From contig CATJVQ010000014.1 of the NCBI GenBank assembly GCA_949743955.1, positions 1-43,319 on the forward strand: 43,319 nt of DNA, read 5' to 3'. Both the position numbers and the translations under genes were made by a program. Source of the stretch: an uncultured Oscillospiraceae bacterium (GTDB lineage Bacteria; Bacillota; Clostridia; Oscillospirales; Ruminococcaceae). The notes beneath the pieces were generated by a model, which made no database searches, was not told the DNA's origin, and saw only the letters and a program-made list of their open reading frames with translations. The number at the start of each line of letters is the position of its first letter. Position 1 is the stretch's first letter. Positions 36,061 to 43,319 of the stretch are shown here, piece by piece.

Positions 36061-36812
36061 GGCTTTTCCCTCCGGTATCCTATGCAGCGCTCCGGGGAAT
36101 ACAGATAGGAACGCCGCCCGCTTTTTCCCATGCAGTCCCCTACCACGATGAGCGCTGTCCGGCAAAGGCCGCTCTTGCGGACGGTCTGATGCAGAGTGCC
36201 CACCGTGCAGCGGAAAACCCGTTCATCCGGCCAGCTGGCCTTATAGACAACCGCCGCGGGCATATCCTCCGGATAACCGCCCTCCAAAAGCTCCCGCTGC
36301 AGCTTCTCACTCAGCCCGGTGCTGAGAAAGATCACCATCGTCGCTCGGTGGGCGGCAAGCGAGGGGATGCTTTCCTGCTCAGGGACGGCGGTGCGCCCGG
36401 CTGTACGGGAAACAATCACCGTCTGGCTGCCCTCCGGCAATGTGTACTCTATCCCCAGCGCCGCAGCCGCTCCGCACAGGGCGCTCACGCCAGGGCAGAT
36501 ATCATAGGCGATTCCACGCTTTTTCAGCTGCTCAAATTGCTCGTTAACAGCCCCGTAAAGGCTCGGGTCGCCGCTGTGCAGGCGGACAGTCGTTTTACCC
36601 TCCCGTTCGGCGGCTTCGATCACGGCGAGAATCTCTTCAAGCGTCATTTTTGCGCTATCATAAAGCGCGCAGCCCGCTCCCGCATACCGCATCAGGTCGG
36701 GGTTTACGAGCGACCCGGCATAAATAATCACATCCGCCTCGCCCAGAAGCTTCGCCCCGCGCACGGTAATCAGATCCGCCGCGCCGCAGCCTGCGCCCAC
36801 AAAATGTACCAT
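36057..36812 (-). CDS. cbiF: Cobalt-precorrin-4 C11-methyltransferase
   Basis: Adds the C11 methyl group to cobalt-precorrin-4 using SAM. The 251-residue tetrapyrrole methylase has the CbiF/CobM pattern: FVGAGCGAADLITVRGAKLL at the start, YAGSLVNP, RLHSGDPSLYGAVNEQ (the SAM-binding GDPSLYG), CPGVSALCGAAAALGIEYTLPE and IFLSTGL, ending near GDCMGKSGRRSYLYSP. The ATG at 36812 follows cbiD by 2 bp; the stop overlaps the cbiG start. Confidence 0.95.
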   Translation of the reverse strand: MVHFVGAGCGAADLITVRGAKLLGEADVIIYAGSLVNPDLMRYAGAGCALYDSAKMTLEEILAVIEAAEREGKTTVRLHSGDPSLYGAVNEQFEQLKKRGIAYDICPGVSALCGAAAALGIEYTLPEGSQTVIVSRTAGRTAVPEQESIPSLAAHRATMVIFLSTGLSEKLQRELLEGGYPEDMPAAVVYKASWPDERVFRCTVGTLHQTVRKSGLCRTALIVVGDCMGKSGRRSYLYSPERCIGYRREKP

Positions 36813-36814
36813 TT

Positions 36815-37945
36815 CTATCCCTCCTTGATTTTTTGCAGCAGCGCTGCCGCATGGGCGGTTTTGCCGAGCGCGCCATAGCTTTTAGAAAAAAGCAGCGCGC
36901 CCGCCTGCATCCGCTCTCCTGCCCGCAACGCCAAAAGACGGTCTATGCGCGCGGTCAGCCGCTGCATCGTCTGTTTCACAAGACCTTCTTCGGTTAAAAT
37001 GCGCAGTGCGTCGTCGCAGGCGGCGCAGGCGAGCATTTCAGCAGCCCGCGCGGACGGCAGACCGCAGGCGGCCGCTTCGGCGGTCAGGATGTCCATGCGG
37101 CAGTCGCCATACTGCGAGTGGGTGTTAAACATTCCGCCCGCCAGCTTCACGAGCTTGCCGATGTGCCCAACAAGCAGCGCGCCGGAAAAGCCCTGTTCCC
37201 GGCAGCAGTCGAGCGCATCACCGACGAAGTTGGAAACCATCACCGCGCGGTCCGGATCGATAACAAGGCCGCCTCGGATAAAATCCAACCCATAGTTGCC
37301 CGGCGTGAGCAGCGCGTAGCTTTCCCCCAGCGCCCGGCGCTGGCGAAGCTCGGTAGCAATCGTATCCGTGAGTGCCTTCTCGCTCATCGGCTCGACAATC
37401 CCCGTCGTTCCCAGAATCGAGAGGCCGCCTTTAATCCCTAGGCGGGGGTTAAAGGTTTTTTCTGCCAGCGTTATCCCCTGCGGCGCGAAGATCAGCACCT
37501 GCAGCCCGCCTCGGTAATCCAGCAGGCGGCAGATTTCCTCTAGGTTTTCCCGAATCATCCGCCGCGGTACCGAGTTGATGGCAGCGGCGCCTACCGGCTG
37601 ATCGAGCCCTCTTTTGGTAACCCGCCCGATGCCTGCGCCCCCTTCGATAATGATGCCGGGCGCTTTTGTGCGGGATACGGCGGCATGGATATAGAGCCCG
37701 TTTGTGATGTCGGGGTCATCCCCACTGTCCTTTTCGATGGCGCAGCAGACGGTATCTTCCTTTATCTCAATCTCCCGCACCGGCAGGGTCAGGCGCACCC
37801 TCTTCGGCGTTTGCAGGAAAATTCTCTCGATGCGCCTCCCGCTTAGCAGCATGAAGGCCGCCGCTTTGGCCGCCGCCGCGGCGCAGGAGCCGGTGGTATA
37901 GCCGCAGCGCAGGCGTCTCCCGCCCTTTTCAATGGTAATCTCCAT
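36815..37945 (-). CDS. cbiD: Cobalt-precorrin-5B C1-methyltransferase
   Basis: CbiD methylates C1 in the anaerobic pathway; it is unrelated to the tetrapyrrole methylases. The 376-residue protein has the family opening LRCGYTTGSCAAAAAKAA, then KDSGDDPDITNGLYIHA, GGAGIGRVTKRGLDQPVGAAAINSVPRRMI, GISILGTTGIVEPMSE in slightly altered form (GGLSILGTTGIVEPMSEKA), TPGNYGLDF and VGHIGKLVKLAGGMFNTHS. The start is the ATG at 37945 with GAGGAGG upstream, 10 bp after cbiC. Its presence marks the oxygen-independent route. Confidence 0.96.
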   Translation of the reverse strand: MEITIEKGGRRLRCGYTTGSCAAAAAKAAAFMLLSGRRIERIFLQTPKRVRLTLPVREIEIKEDTVCCAIEKDSGDDPDITNGLYIHAAVSRTKAPGIIIEGGAGIGRVTKRGLDQPVGAAAINSVPRRMIRENLEEICRLLDYRGGLQVLIFAPQGITLAEKTFNPRLGIKGGLSILGTTGIVEPMSEKALTDTIATELRQRRALGESYALLTPGNYGLDFIRGGLVIDPDRAVMVSNFVGDALDCCREQGFSGALLVGHIGKLVKLAGGMFNTHSQYGDCRMDILTAEAAACGLPSARAAEMLACAACDDALRILTEEGLVKQTMQRLTARIDRLLALRAGERMQAGALLFSKSYGALGKTAHAAALLQKIKEG

Positions 37946-37955
37946 TTTTCCTCCT

Positions 37956-38579
37956 CTAGCGGCTAATTTGGTAGAGCAGCGCATTGCAGATGGCGGCGGC
38001 CACATTGCTGCCGCCCTTGCGTCCGCGCGCGACAATGTAAGGGACACTGTCCGCCAGCAGCTGCTGCTTGCTTTCCACCACATTGACAAACCCGACCGGG
38101 ACGCCGACAACAAGCTCAGGCGAAAGCGTCCCTGCCGTTATCTGCTCATGCAGGCTCAGCAACGCCGTCGGCGCATTTCCGATGGCGAAGATGCAGGGCT
38201 TTTTTAACCTTGCCGCCTTCTCCATGCTCACCATCGAGCGGGTAACGCCGCGCGCCTTCGCCTCTTTTGCTACGCTGGGATCGGCGATGAAGCAGTGTGC
38301 CTGCCCGCCGAGCCTCGCGAGCGCCGCCTTGTTGATGCCGGCAAGGGCCATGCTGGTATCGGTCACGATATCGCAGCCGCCCCTCAGCGCGGCTATCCCT
38401 CTTTCCACGGCGCCGGGAGAGAAAACAAGGTTATCCGCATAGTCCAGGTCGGCGGTTGTGTGGATAACACGCTTGACAACAGCCTCCTCTTCCGGCGGGA
38501 AGGTACGGCCGCCCAGCAGCCCGGAGATAATTTCAAAGCTGCGCCGCTCGATTTCCTCCGGCTTTACCGTTTCAATCAT
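37956..38579 (-). CDS. cbiC: Cobalt-precorrin-8 methylmutase
   Basis: Moves a methyl group from C11 to C12 and yields cobyrinic acid. The 207-residue protein matches the family: IETVKPEEIERRSFEII, RVIHTTADLDYADNLVFSPGAV (with the catalytic His of the family), DIVTDTSMALAGINK, IFAIGNAPTALLSLHEQI and VVGVPVGFVNVVESKQ, plus the late ARGRKGGSNVAAAICNALLY. The ATG at 38579 overlaps the cbiA stop (ATGA), so translation is coupled. Confidence 0.96.
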   Translation of the reverse strand: MIETVKPEEIERRSFEIISGLLGGRTFPPEEEAVVKRVIHTTADLDYADNLVFSPGAVERGIAALRGGCDIVTDTSMALAGINKAALARLGGQAHCFIADPSVAKEAKARGVTRSMVSMEKAARLKKPCIFAIGNAPTALLSLHEQITAGTLSPELVVGVPVGFVNVVESKQQLLADSVPYIVARGRKGGSNVAAAICNALLYQISR

Positions 38580-39931
38580 CTTGTTTCGCGCTCCTTTAGG
38601 CAGGCTTTATAAAAGCTTTGGGCAAAGCGGGGATTAGCAAAAAAATGAAGGTGGGGAAATCCGGCATACAGCCGCGCGGTGGATACCGCGCAGTCCCACT
38701 GCTTCCCCGAGGGCTTTCCGGCCAAAAAGCCGGAGCCCGGATGGGTAGCATCCCAATAGTGAAACTCGTGCGCGCGGATTTCCTCTCCGGCCCGGCATAA
38801 CAGGTTATCGGCGCGGGCTCTGAGCGTAACATATCCGAAGCGCACCAGCTTGCCCGTATCAAAGCATTCCCCGGGCAAAAAGCCCGCCATGGGGTAACCG
38901 GCAATGCTCCCGGTCAGGTACATAACCCCGCCGCACTCGGCAATGCAGGGCATGCCCCCTTGCAGCACAGAACACACCGAACGAAGCATCCCCCCGTTTT
39001 CGCTGAGCTCTTTGGCATACAGCTCGGGATAGCCGCCGCCGAGATAGAGGCCGTCAATATCCTCCGGCAGCCCGGCATCCGCAAGGGGGCTGAAAGGGAT
39101 AAGCTGCGCGCCCAGCTCCCGCAGCAGCCGCAGGTTGTCCGCATAATAAAAGCAGAAGGCTCGATCCCTTGCGACAGCGATGCGCACCGGCCGGTATCGC
39201 GGCAGCCGGACAGGCTCCCAGCTCACCGGCGGCGCCTGCCGTGCCAGCCGGCAGATTCCGTCTAAATCGACTGATCGCTGCGCCTGCGTTGCAAGCAGCT
39301 GCAGCTTTTCCGAAAGTTTTTCATCCTCCTGCGCCGTTATCAGCCCGAGGCGGCGGCTTTCGAGCGAACAGTCCGGCATGGGAGGCAGGAAGCCAAGCGG
39401 CTGTACCCGGCTGTCGAAGCGCTCGAGGATGGCCTTTCGTAGCGCCGGATAGAGCATGGCGCTGCATTGGTTGAGGATCACCCCAGCGATACCGCTGTCC
39501 GGGCAGAAGGTGAGAAAGCCGTGCAGGGCTGCCAGCAGCGAGCTGGATGCCCCCTTAGCGTTCAGCACCAGAACCACCGGCGTTTTGGTCATGCAGGCAG
39601 CCTCATAGGTGCTGGCAGCCGTTTTCTCCGGGGAGAGCCCGTCATAGTATCCCATCACCCCCTCGATGACGCAGAGTTCCCGCCCCTCCCCGCTGCGGGC
39701 GAGCAGCAGGTTCATCGTGTTTTCATCAAAGAAAAAGGGGTCAAGGCTGGCGCAGGACGCGCCGGTGATGCGGCTGTGAAACATGGGGTCGATGTAGTCA
39801 GGGCCGCACTTCGCCGCGCCCACCCGCAGGCCCCGGCGCACAAGCGCCGAAAGAACGGCGCAGGTCACCGTCGTTTTCCCGCAGCCGCTGCCGGTGCCGG
39901 CCAGCAGAATCCGGGGAAGGGGCTGCCGCAT
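38576..39931 (-). CDS. cbiA: Cobyrinate a,c-diamide synthase
   Basis: Amidates the a and c side chains of cobyrinic acid with glutamine and ATP. The 451-residue protein has the N-terminal ATPase domain (P-loop GTGSGCGKTTVT at 12-23, KCGPDYIDPMFH, IEGVMGYYDGL) and a C-terminal class I amidotransferase domain with DGLYLGGGYPELYA, the nucleophile Cys in CIAECGGVMYL and AHEFHYWD. The length is normal. The start is an ATG preceded by GGAGGTG. In this operon it is the first biosynthetic gene after the transporter, although it acts after ring formation. Confidence 0.96.
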   Translation of the reverse strand: MRQPLPRILLAGTGSGCGKTTVTCAVLSALVRRGLRVGAAKCGPDYIDPMFHSRITGASCASLDPFFFDENTMNLLLARSGEGRELCVIEGVMGYYDGLSPEKTAASTYEAACMTKTPVVLVLNAKGASSSLLAALHGFLTFCPDSGIAGVILNQCSAMLYPALRKAILERFDSRVQPLGFLPPMPDCSLESRRLGLITAQEDEKLSEKLQLLATQAQRSVDLDGICRLARQAPPVSWEPVRLPRYRPVRIAVARDRAFCFYYADNLRLLRELGAQLIPFSPLADAGLPEDIDGLYLGGGYPELYAKELSENGGMLRSVCSVLQGGMPCIAECGGVMYLTGSIAGYPMAGFLPGECFDTGKLVRFGYVTLRARADNLLCRAGEEIRAHEFHYWDATHPGSGFLAGKPSGKQWDCAVSTARLYAGFPHLHFFANPRFAQSFYKACLKERETR

Positions 39932-39994
39932 GCTCTCACCTCCTTCAAAAACGGCTTGTCCGCGCTGATTTCCCGAAAACGGAAGCGATGCTTT

Positions 39995-41071
39995 TTAAAA
40001 GCCGCCATCCGGATAGAGCAGCTTTGCCATGGCGCGGTAGGCCTTGTCATAGTTGCGGTTGGCCTTATTGTGAAAGAGTGCCTTTTCCAATCCGAAAAGC
40101 CGGTTTTCCTGAACGGCGCGCAGGCTCTGCCAGACAGGGTCGCTGCCATAGAGCCCGGTGAGCGTTTGCAGGTTGGTCTCGCCGAACTCGGAAAGAAAAA
40201 GAATATCCGGGTCAAGCGCATAGAGATCCTCCAGACTGATCTCAATGCTGGCGGCGCTCTGGCTGTTGTCTTCATCCACCAGGTTAACGCCGCCGAGCTC
40301 CGTTAAGATAACGCCGGGCTGGGAAGCGCCGGTGTAGGCTTTGAGCACATCGGAGGAAATCACCAGGATAACGGCGCGGGGTGCTTCGGCATTTTCCGGT
40401 ATGCGGGAAACGATATCGACGATGCCCTGCGCGGTCTTATCGGCGACCGAATCCCAGAGTCCGGGCTGCCCATTCAGGTTGCAGAAGACCTTAAACCACT
40501 TTAAATAGTCCTGCACCGCGTCATAATTGATGCCGATAACCGGGATACCGGCAGCTTCGGCGGGGCCGCTGATTGTTTCAAACCCCTTCATACCGGTGGA
40601 GCAGATGATAAGGTCGGGCTGTGCCGCCAGAATGGTTTCCACATCCCAGCTCGTGGCGGAGGCACTTTCGGAGACGACCGTTACCCCCTCATCCTGCGTG
40701 ATATCGCGGCCAATCTGCTCTTTATAGAGGGCGACAGCGCTTTTGCCGCCGATGACGGCCCCGGCCGTTCCGCCCGCCTCATTCCACAGGCAGGCGAGGC
40801 TCCCATACAGCACGGCAACCTTTTGGGGATTTTTATCCACCGAGATTTCTCCCCGGCCGGTGTCGTCAGTAAAGGTGACCTGCGTATCGGAAACCTTCAC
40901 GGCGTTTGCCTTGCTTAGATAGTTTTCGGCCACTTTATTGTCCTCCAGTGGTACGGACACAGCTTCGGAAGAGGAGGGGGCGGGCATCGGGGCTCCGGTG
41001 CTTCCCCCGATGCAGGCGGCAAGGGAAAGGGCTATGGAAAGCACCAAAAGGGCAGTCAGTACTTTTTTCAT
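39995..41071 (-). CDS. btuF: ABC transporter substrate-binding lipoprotein, probably corrinoid (BtuF-like)
   Basis: A cluster-A-type periplasmic-binding-like protein tethered to the membrane. The 358-residue product has a lipoprotein signal peptide with the lipobox LAAC (Cys20), a Ser/Pro-rich linker, then the helical-backbone binding fold: NPQKVAVLYGSLA, VETILAAQPDLIICS, AAGIPVIGINYD, ILTELGGVNLVDED, ISLEDLYALDPDILFLSEFGE. The start is the ATG at 41071 with AAGAGG upstream; a TTG three codons earlier is less likely. Related proteins bind iron siderophores or haem. The assignment to corrinoids rests on the B12 riboswitch ahead of the operon and on the biosynthetic genes behind it. Confidence 0.8.
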   Translation of the reverse strand: MKKVLTALLVLSIALSLAACIGGSTGAPMPAPSSSEAVSVPLEDNKVAENYLSKANAVKVSDTQVTFTDDTGRGEISVDKNPQKVAVLYGSLACLWNEAGGTAGAVIGGKSAVALYKEQIGRDITQDEGVTVVSESASATSWDVETILAAQPDLIICSTGMKGFETISGPAEAAGIPVIGINYDAVQDYLKWFKVFCNLNGQPGLWDSVADKTAQGIVDIVSRIPENAEAPRAVILVISSDVLKAYTGASQPGVILTELGGVNLVDEDNSQSAASIEISLEDLYALDPDILFLSEFGETNLQTLTGLYGSDPVWQSLRAVQENRLFGLEKALFHNKANRNYDKAYRAMAKLLYPDGGF

Positions 41072-41129
41072 GTTAAACAACCTCTTTTCTGAAAGTAGGC
41101 GGGTATTAAAAGGCGGTATATGCTTAGCC

Positions 41130-41918
41130 TCACCCTCCCGCCGAAAGCTTCTCCGGAATCAGGAAGGGGCAGCCGTTTTTTTCATCCTGCAGAATCTGGG
41201 AACCAATGCCGAACACCTCCCGCATCCTTTCCTGCGTAATCATCTCCTGCGGATGGCCATAGCCATAAACGTGGCGGTTCTTGAGCACATAGAGGTAATC
41301 TGCATAGCGGGCGGTGAAATTCATATCGTGCAGCACCAGGATGATAGTGATATGCAGCCTTTCCCGCAGCTCCCGGATGAGCTCGAGCACCTCCACCTGA
41401 TACCCGATATCCAGATAAGTGGTGGGCTCATCGAGCAGCAGCACCTCCGGCTGCTGACAGATGGTCATGGCGATAAAGGCCCGCTGCCTCTCGCCACCGG
41501 AAATCCCGCTTAAAGGGCGACCCGCGAGCGGCAAAAGGCCGGTCAGTGAAAGCGCCTGCTCGATCATGCGCTTGTCCTCCCCTGTCAGCCCGCCGCCGAA
41601 GCGCCGGTAGGGATAGCGCCCATAGGAAACGAGCGTGCGCACATCAATATCCCGCGGGGAGACGCGCAGCTGGGGCAGATAGGCTATCCTCTTTGCCAGC
41701 TCCTTTCCGGAATATGCCCGTAAGGGTTTATCTTCCAAAACCACTGTGCCCGCGATGGGCGTTACCGCGCGGGAAACCGTTTTCAGCAGGCTGCTCTTGC
41801 CGCAGCCATTCGGCCCGATGATGGCGGTGATCTTCCCTCTTTTAAAATCCATCTGGATATCTTCTAAAATCTTTTGTTTCCCGTAGGCGATGCTGATATC
41901 CTGAAACCCGAAATACAT
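41130..41918 (-). CDS. btuD: ABC transporter ATP-binding protein, probably corrinoid (BtuD-like)
   Basis: The ATPase subunit of a FecCD/BtuCD-type importer. The 262-residue protein has Walker A GPNGCGKS at 35-42, the Q-loop in YLPQLR, the signature SGISGGERQR at about 137-146, Walker B LLLDEPTTYLD with DE at 163-164, and the switch His in LVLHDMNF. The C-terminal stretch after about 220 (VFGIGSQILQDEKNGCPFLIPEKL) is typical of siderophore/B12 ATPases. It lies 15 bp after the permease and 58 bp before the lipoprotein gene. Confidence 0.88.
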   Translation of the reverse strand: MYFGFQDISIAYGKQKILEDIQMDFKRGKITAIIGPNGCGKSSLLKTVSRAVTPIAGTVVLEDKPLRAYSGKELAKRIAYLPQLRVSPRDIDVRTLVSYGRYPYRRFGGGLTGEDKRMIEQALSLTGLLPLAGRPLSGISGGERQRAFIAMTICQQPEVLLLDEPTTYLDIGYQVEVLELIRELRERLHITIILVLHDMNFTARYADYLYVLKNRHVYGYGHPQEMITQERMREVFGIGSQILQDEKNGCPFLIPEKLSAGG

Positions 41919-41933
41919 GCTGCCGCCCTCCCC

Positions 41934-42914
41934 TCAGGCTGTTTCCTGCCTGCGCAGCAGGAAGAGGAAGAAGGGCGCGCCGATAAAGGAGAGGACGATG
42001 CTCACCGAGAGGTTGCCCACTGGGAGGATAATGCGCCCCACCGTATCGCAGGCAGTCACCAGCAGATAGCCGAGAAAGACCGAGGCGGGGAACAGATACC
42101 GGTAATCCGATCCGACCAGCAGTCGGGCAATGTGGGGCACGATCAGGCCGACAAAGCTGATAAGCCCCGCCGCCGCTACTGAAGCGCCGGAGAGGAGCGA
42201 GGCCGCGGCAATCAGCAGTAGCCGGAAGCGCTCGACCGGCAACCCCAGGGAAGCTGCCATTTCGTCCCCCAGCATCAAAATGTTCATTTTGGCGGGCAGG
42301 AAGGAGCAGATAACCAATCCCGCCGCCATATAGGGGAGGAGCATCTCAAAGCTGTCCCACCCGCAGCCGTTTAAGCTTCCCACCATAAACCCGGCGGAGT
42401 TCGCCAGGTGGTCGGAAAAAAAGGTGCGGATAATATCGTTAAAAGCGCCGAACATGGCGGATACCGCCATACCGGAAAGGATCATCCGCACCGGACTGAC
42501 TCCCTTTTCATAGGCCAGCAGATAGATGGCTACCGTTGTGGCAAACGATCCGAGGATGGCGGCTGCCGGAAGCGCCCGGGCATACTGTGGGAAAGCGACA
42601 AGTGTCAAATATCCCACAAAGCTGGCCCCGCTGGTTACGCCGATGGTGGAGGGGGAGGCCAGGTGGTTGCGCATCACCCCCTGCAGAATACAGCCGGAGA
42701 GCGACAGGCAGATACCCACCATCCCCCCGCACAAAATCCGCGGCAGCCGGACATTCCAGATAATCAGCCGCGCCTCGACCTGCGGGTCAAAAAGCGCCAA
42801 AAGCGACTGGGAAAGCGAATAGGAGACGCTGCCCACCGAAACGCAGGCCAACGTTGCCGTCAGGCAGAGACAGAGAAGCGCCAGAATGATGACGATTTTA
42901 TAGGCTGCCTTCAT
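41934..42914 (-). CDS. btuC: ABC transporter permease, FecCD family (BtuC-like)
   Basis: The membrane subunit of the importer. The 326-residue protein is very hydrophobic, with about ten predicted membrane helices, and shows the FecCD pattern: WNVRLPRILCGGMVGICLSLSGCILQGVMRNHLASPSTIGVTSGASF near residues 50-100, ILSGMAVSAMFGAF, SLNGCGWDSF, and the ATPase-contacting loop AGLISFVGLIVPHIARLLVGSDYR. It is the first gene after the riboswitch. The start is the ATG at 42914 with GGAGGG 8 nt upstream. Whether it carries cobalamin, cobinamide or another corrinoid cannot be told. Confidence 0.88.
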   Translation of the reverse strand: MKAAYKIVIILALLCLCLTATLACVSVGSVSYSLSQSLLALFDPQVEARLIIWNVRLPRILCGGMVGICLSLSGCILQGVMRNHLASPSTIGVTSGASFVGYLTLVAFPQYARALPAAAILGSFATTVAIYLLAYEKGVSPVRMILSGMAVSAMFGAFNDIIRTFFSDHLANSAGFMVGSLNGCGWDSFEMLLPYMAAGLVICSFLPAKMNILMLGDEMAASLGLPVERFRLLLIAAASLLSGASVAAAGLISFVGLIVPHIARLLVGSDYRYLFPASVFLGYLLVTACDTVGRIILPVGNLSVSIVLSFIGAPFFLFLLRRQETA

Positions 42915-42950
42915 GAGCTTTTCCCTCCTTCGTTTTTTTGATCCGTCTTC

Positions 42951-42980
42951 CCCGGCCGCCCCTTTAGGGCGAGGGCCGGG
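42951..42980 (-). promoter_or_regulatory. GC-rich hairpin just upstream of the btuC ribosome-binding site
   Basis: On the minus strand CCCGGCC, a CTC bulge and GCCC pair with GGGC and GGCCGGG around a TAAA loop. It lies between the attenuator terminator and the btuC Shine-Dalgarno (about 25 nt before it) and has no T-run, so it is not an intrinsic terminator. It may protect the 5' end of the read-through mRNA or tune translation of btuC. Confidence 0.45.
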
Positions 42981-43001
42981 CCTTGGGATTGCCTATACTG
43001 T

Positions 43002-43048
43002 AAAAACGGGCGCGGCAGCCCTCACTGAGAGCTGCCGCGCCCGTTTTT
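43002..43048 (-). terminator. Attenuator terminator of the cobalamin riboswitch
   Basis: On the minus strand a very strong 18-bp stem (AAAAACGGGCGCGGCAGC against GCTGCCGCGCCCGTTTTT) encloses an 11-nt loop and ends in TTTTT. It lies between the riboswitch aptamer and btuC, so it is the expected off-switch when adenosylcobalamin is bound. No open frame lies between it and the aptamer. Confidence 0.88.
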
Positions 43049-43319
43049 GCGCAACAAAATAAAGCGGATGGCTCCGTCCTGTTTAGAAAACCTGCCGGCT
43101 CACGGCCCAGAAGCTTCTATCCACAGGCGATTACATACCACCACCCCTCCCATAGTCGTGGGCAGGAGCAGATAGGGCTTCAAGCAGGTCTCCTGACTTG
43201 CGCCGCAGGAAGTTCCTCTCCCGCGCCGGACTCTGCCTTCCCGGTTTCCCAGTGACTGACTTTCGTCAACGAGCCTCGGCCTTCGCGCATACAGTGGCGG
43301 TACCGTCCGGGATTCGCAC
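43049..43319 (-). ncRNA. Cobalamin (B12) riboswitch, 5' part beyond the window
   Basis: On the minus strand the right edge begins GTGCGAATCC, followed by CGGACGGTACCGCCACTG and, at 43184-43198, the B12 box AGTCAGGAGACCTGC. These are the three best-conserved blocks of the cobalamin aptamer, in the right order and spacing. The 5' helices (P1 to about P6) lie outside the window. From about 43180 down to 43049 comes a linker with a GAAGCCCTATC/GATAGAAGCTTC hairpin that could compete with the downstream terminator. The switch controls the whole btuCDF-cbi-cob operon, most likely at the level of transcription. Confidence 0.93.

Noticed and set aside
39995-42914. Siderophore or haem importer instead of corrinoid importer
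   Set aside because: The three subunits alone could be either, but a cobalamin riboswitch directly upstream and the cbi/cob genes directly downstream favour corrinoid uptake.

Overview
The window looks like chromosomal DNA of an anaerobic, fairly GC-rich member of the Clostridia. The gene order (rnc-smc-ftsY, yhbY-nadD-yqeK-LCP-rsfS-leuS, infC-rpmI-rplT with an L20-type leader), the purine-rich Shine-Dalgarno sites and the anaerobic (cbi) route to cobalamin all fit. Oscillospiraceae/Clostridium cluster IV is my best guess; that placement is inference. I see no tRNA, rRNA, CRISPR array, phage gene or intact transposase.

Left part, about 1-19.4 kb, almost all on the minus strand. Reading in the direction of transcription: an infC-rpmI-rplT ribosomal operon with its own sigma-A promoter, attenuated leader and end terminator; then an rRNA methyltransferase, dprA, topA, trmFO, plsX, rnc, smc, ftsY, rdgB, yhbY, nadD, yqeK, an LCP cell-wall ligase, rsfS and leuS, which runs off the left edge. 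Spacing is tight, with many ATGA/TTGA overlaps, so these are long read-through operons for translation, chromosome segregation, protein targeting and nucleotide housekeeping. leuS is unusual: its C-terminal half has clearly different codon usage from its N-terminal half.

Middle, about 19.6-25.4 kb. A lone SAM-dependent methyltransferase (+) converges on rarA and glyA (-), with a perfect 20-bp inverted repeat between the gene ends. glyA and guaA are divergent. After guaA comes a 662-bp stretch with no recognised gene. It holds a 239-bp element with imperfect 30-bp terminal inverted repeats, terminator-like hairpins and a structured, AT-richer segment I could not identify.

Right part, about 25.4-43.3 kb, all minus strand: one compact cobalamin operon of 18 genes. 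It starts with an AdoCbl/B12 riboswitch (cut by the right edge) and a strong attenuator terminator. Then follow btuC, btuD, btuF (corrinoid uptake), cbiA, cbiC, cbiD, cbiF, cbiG, cbiH, a three-domain CbiJ-CbiE-CbiT fusion, cbiB, cobD, cbiP, cobO, cobT, cobU, cobS and cobC. Together they cover most of the corrin-ring steps, amidation, adenosylation, the aminopropanol arm and nucleotide-loop assembly. cbiL, a cobaltochelatase (cbiK/cbiX) and the early tetrapyrrole genes are not in the window and must lie elsewhere if the pathway is complete. I found no clearly new biological system. The best leads are the mosaic leuS, the unidentified intergenic elements, the triple fusion and the 20-bp palindrome.
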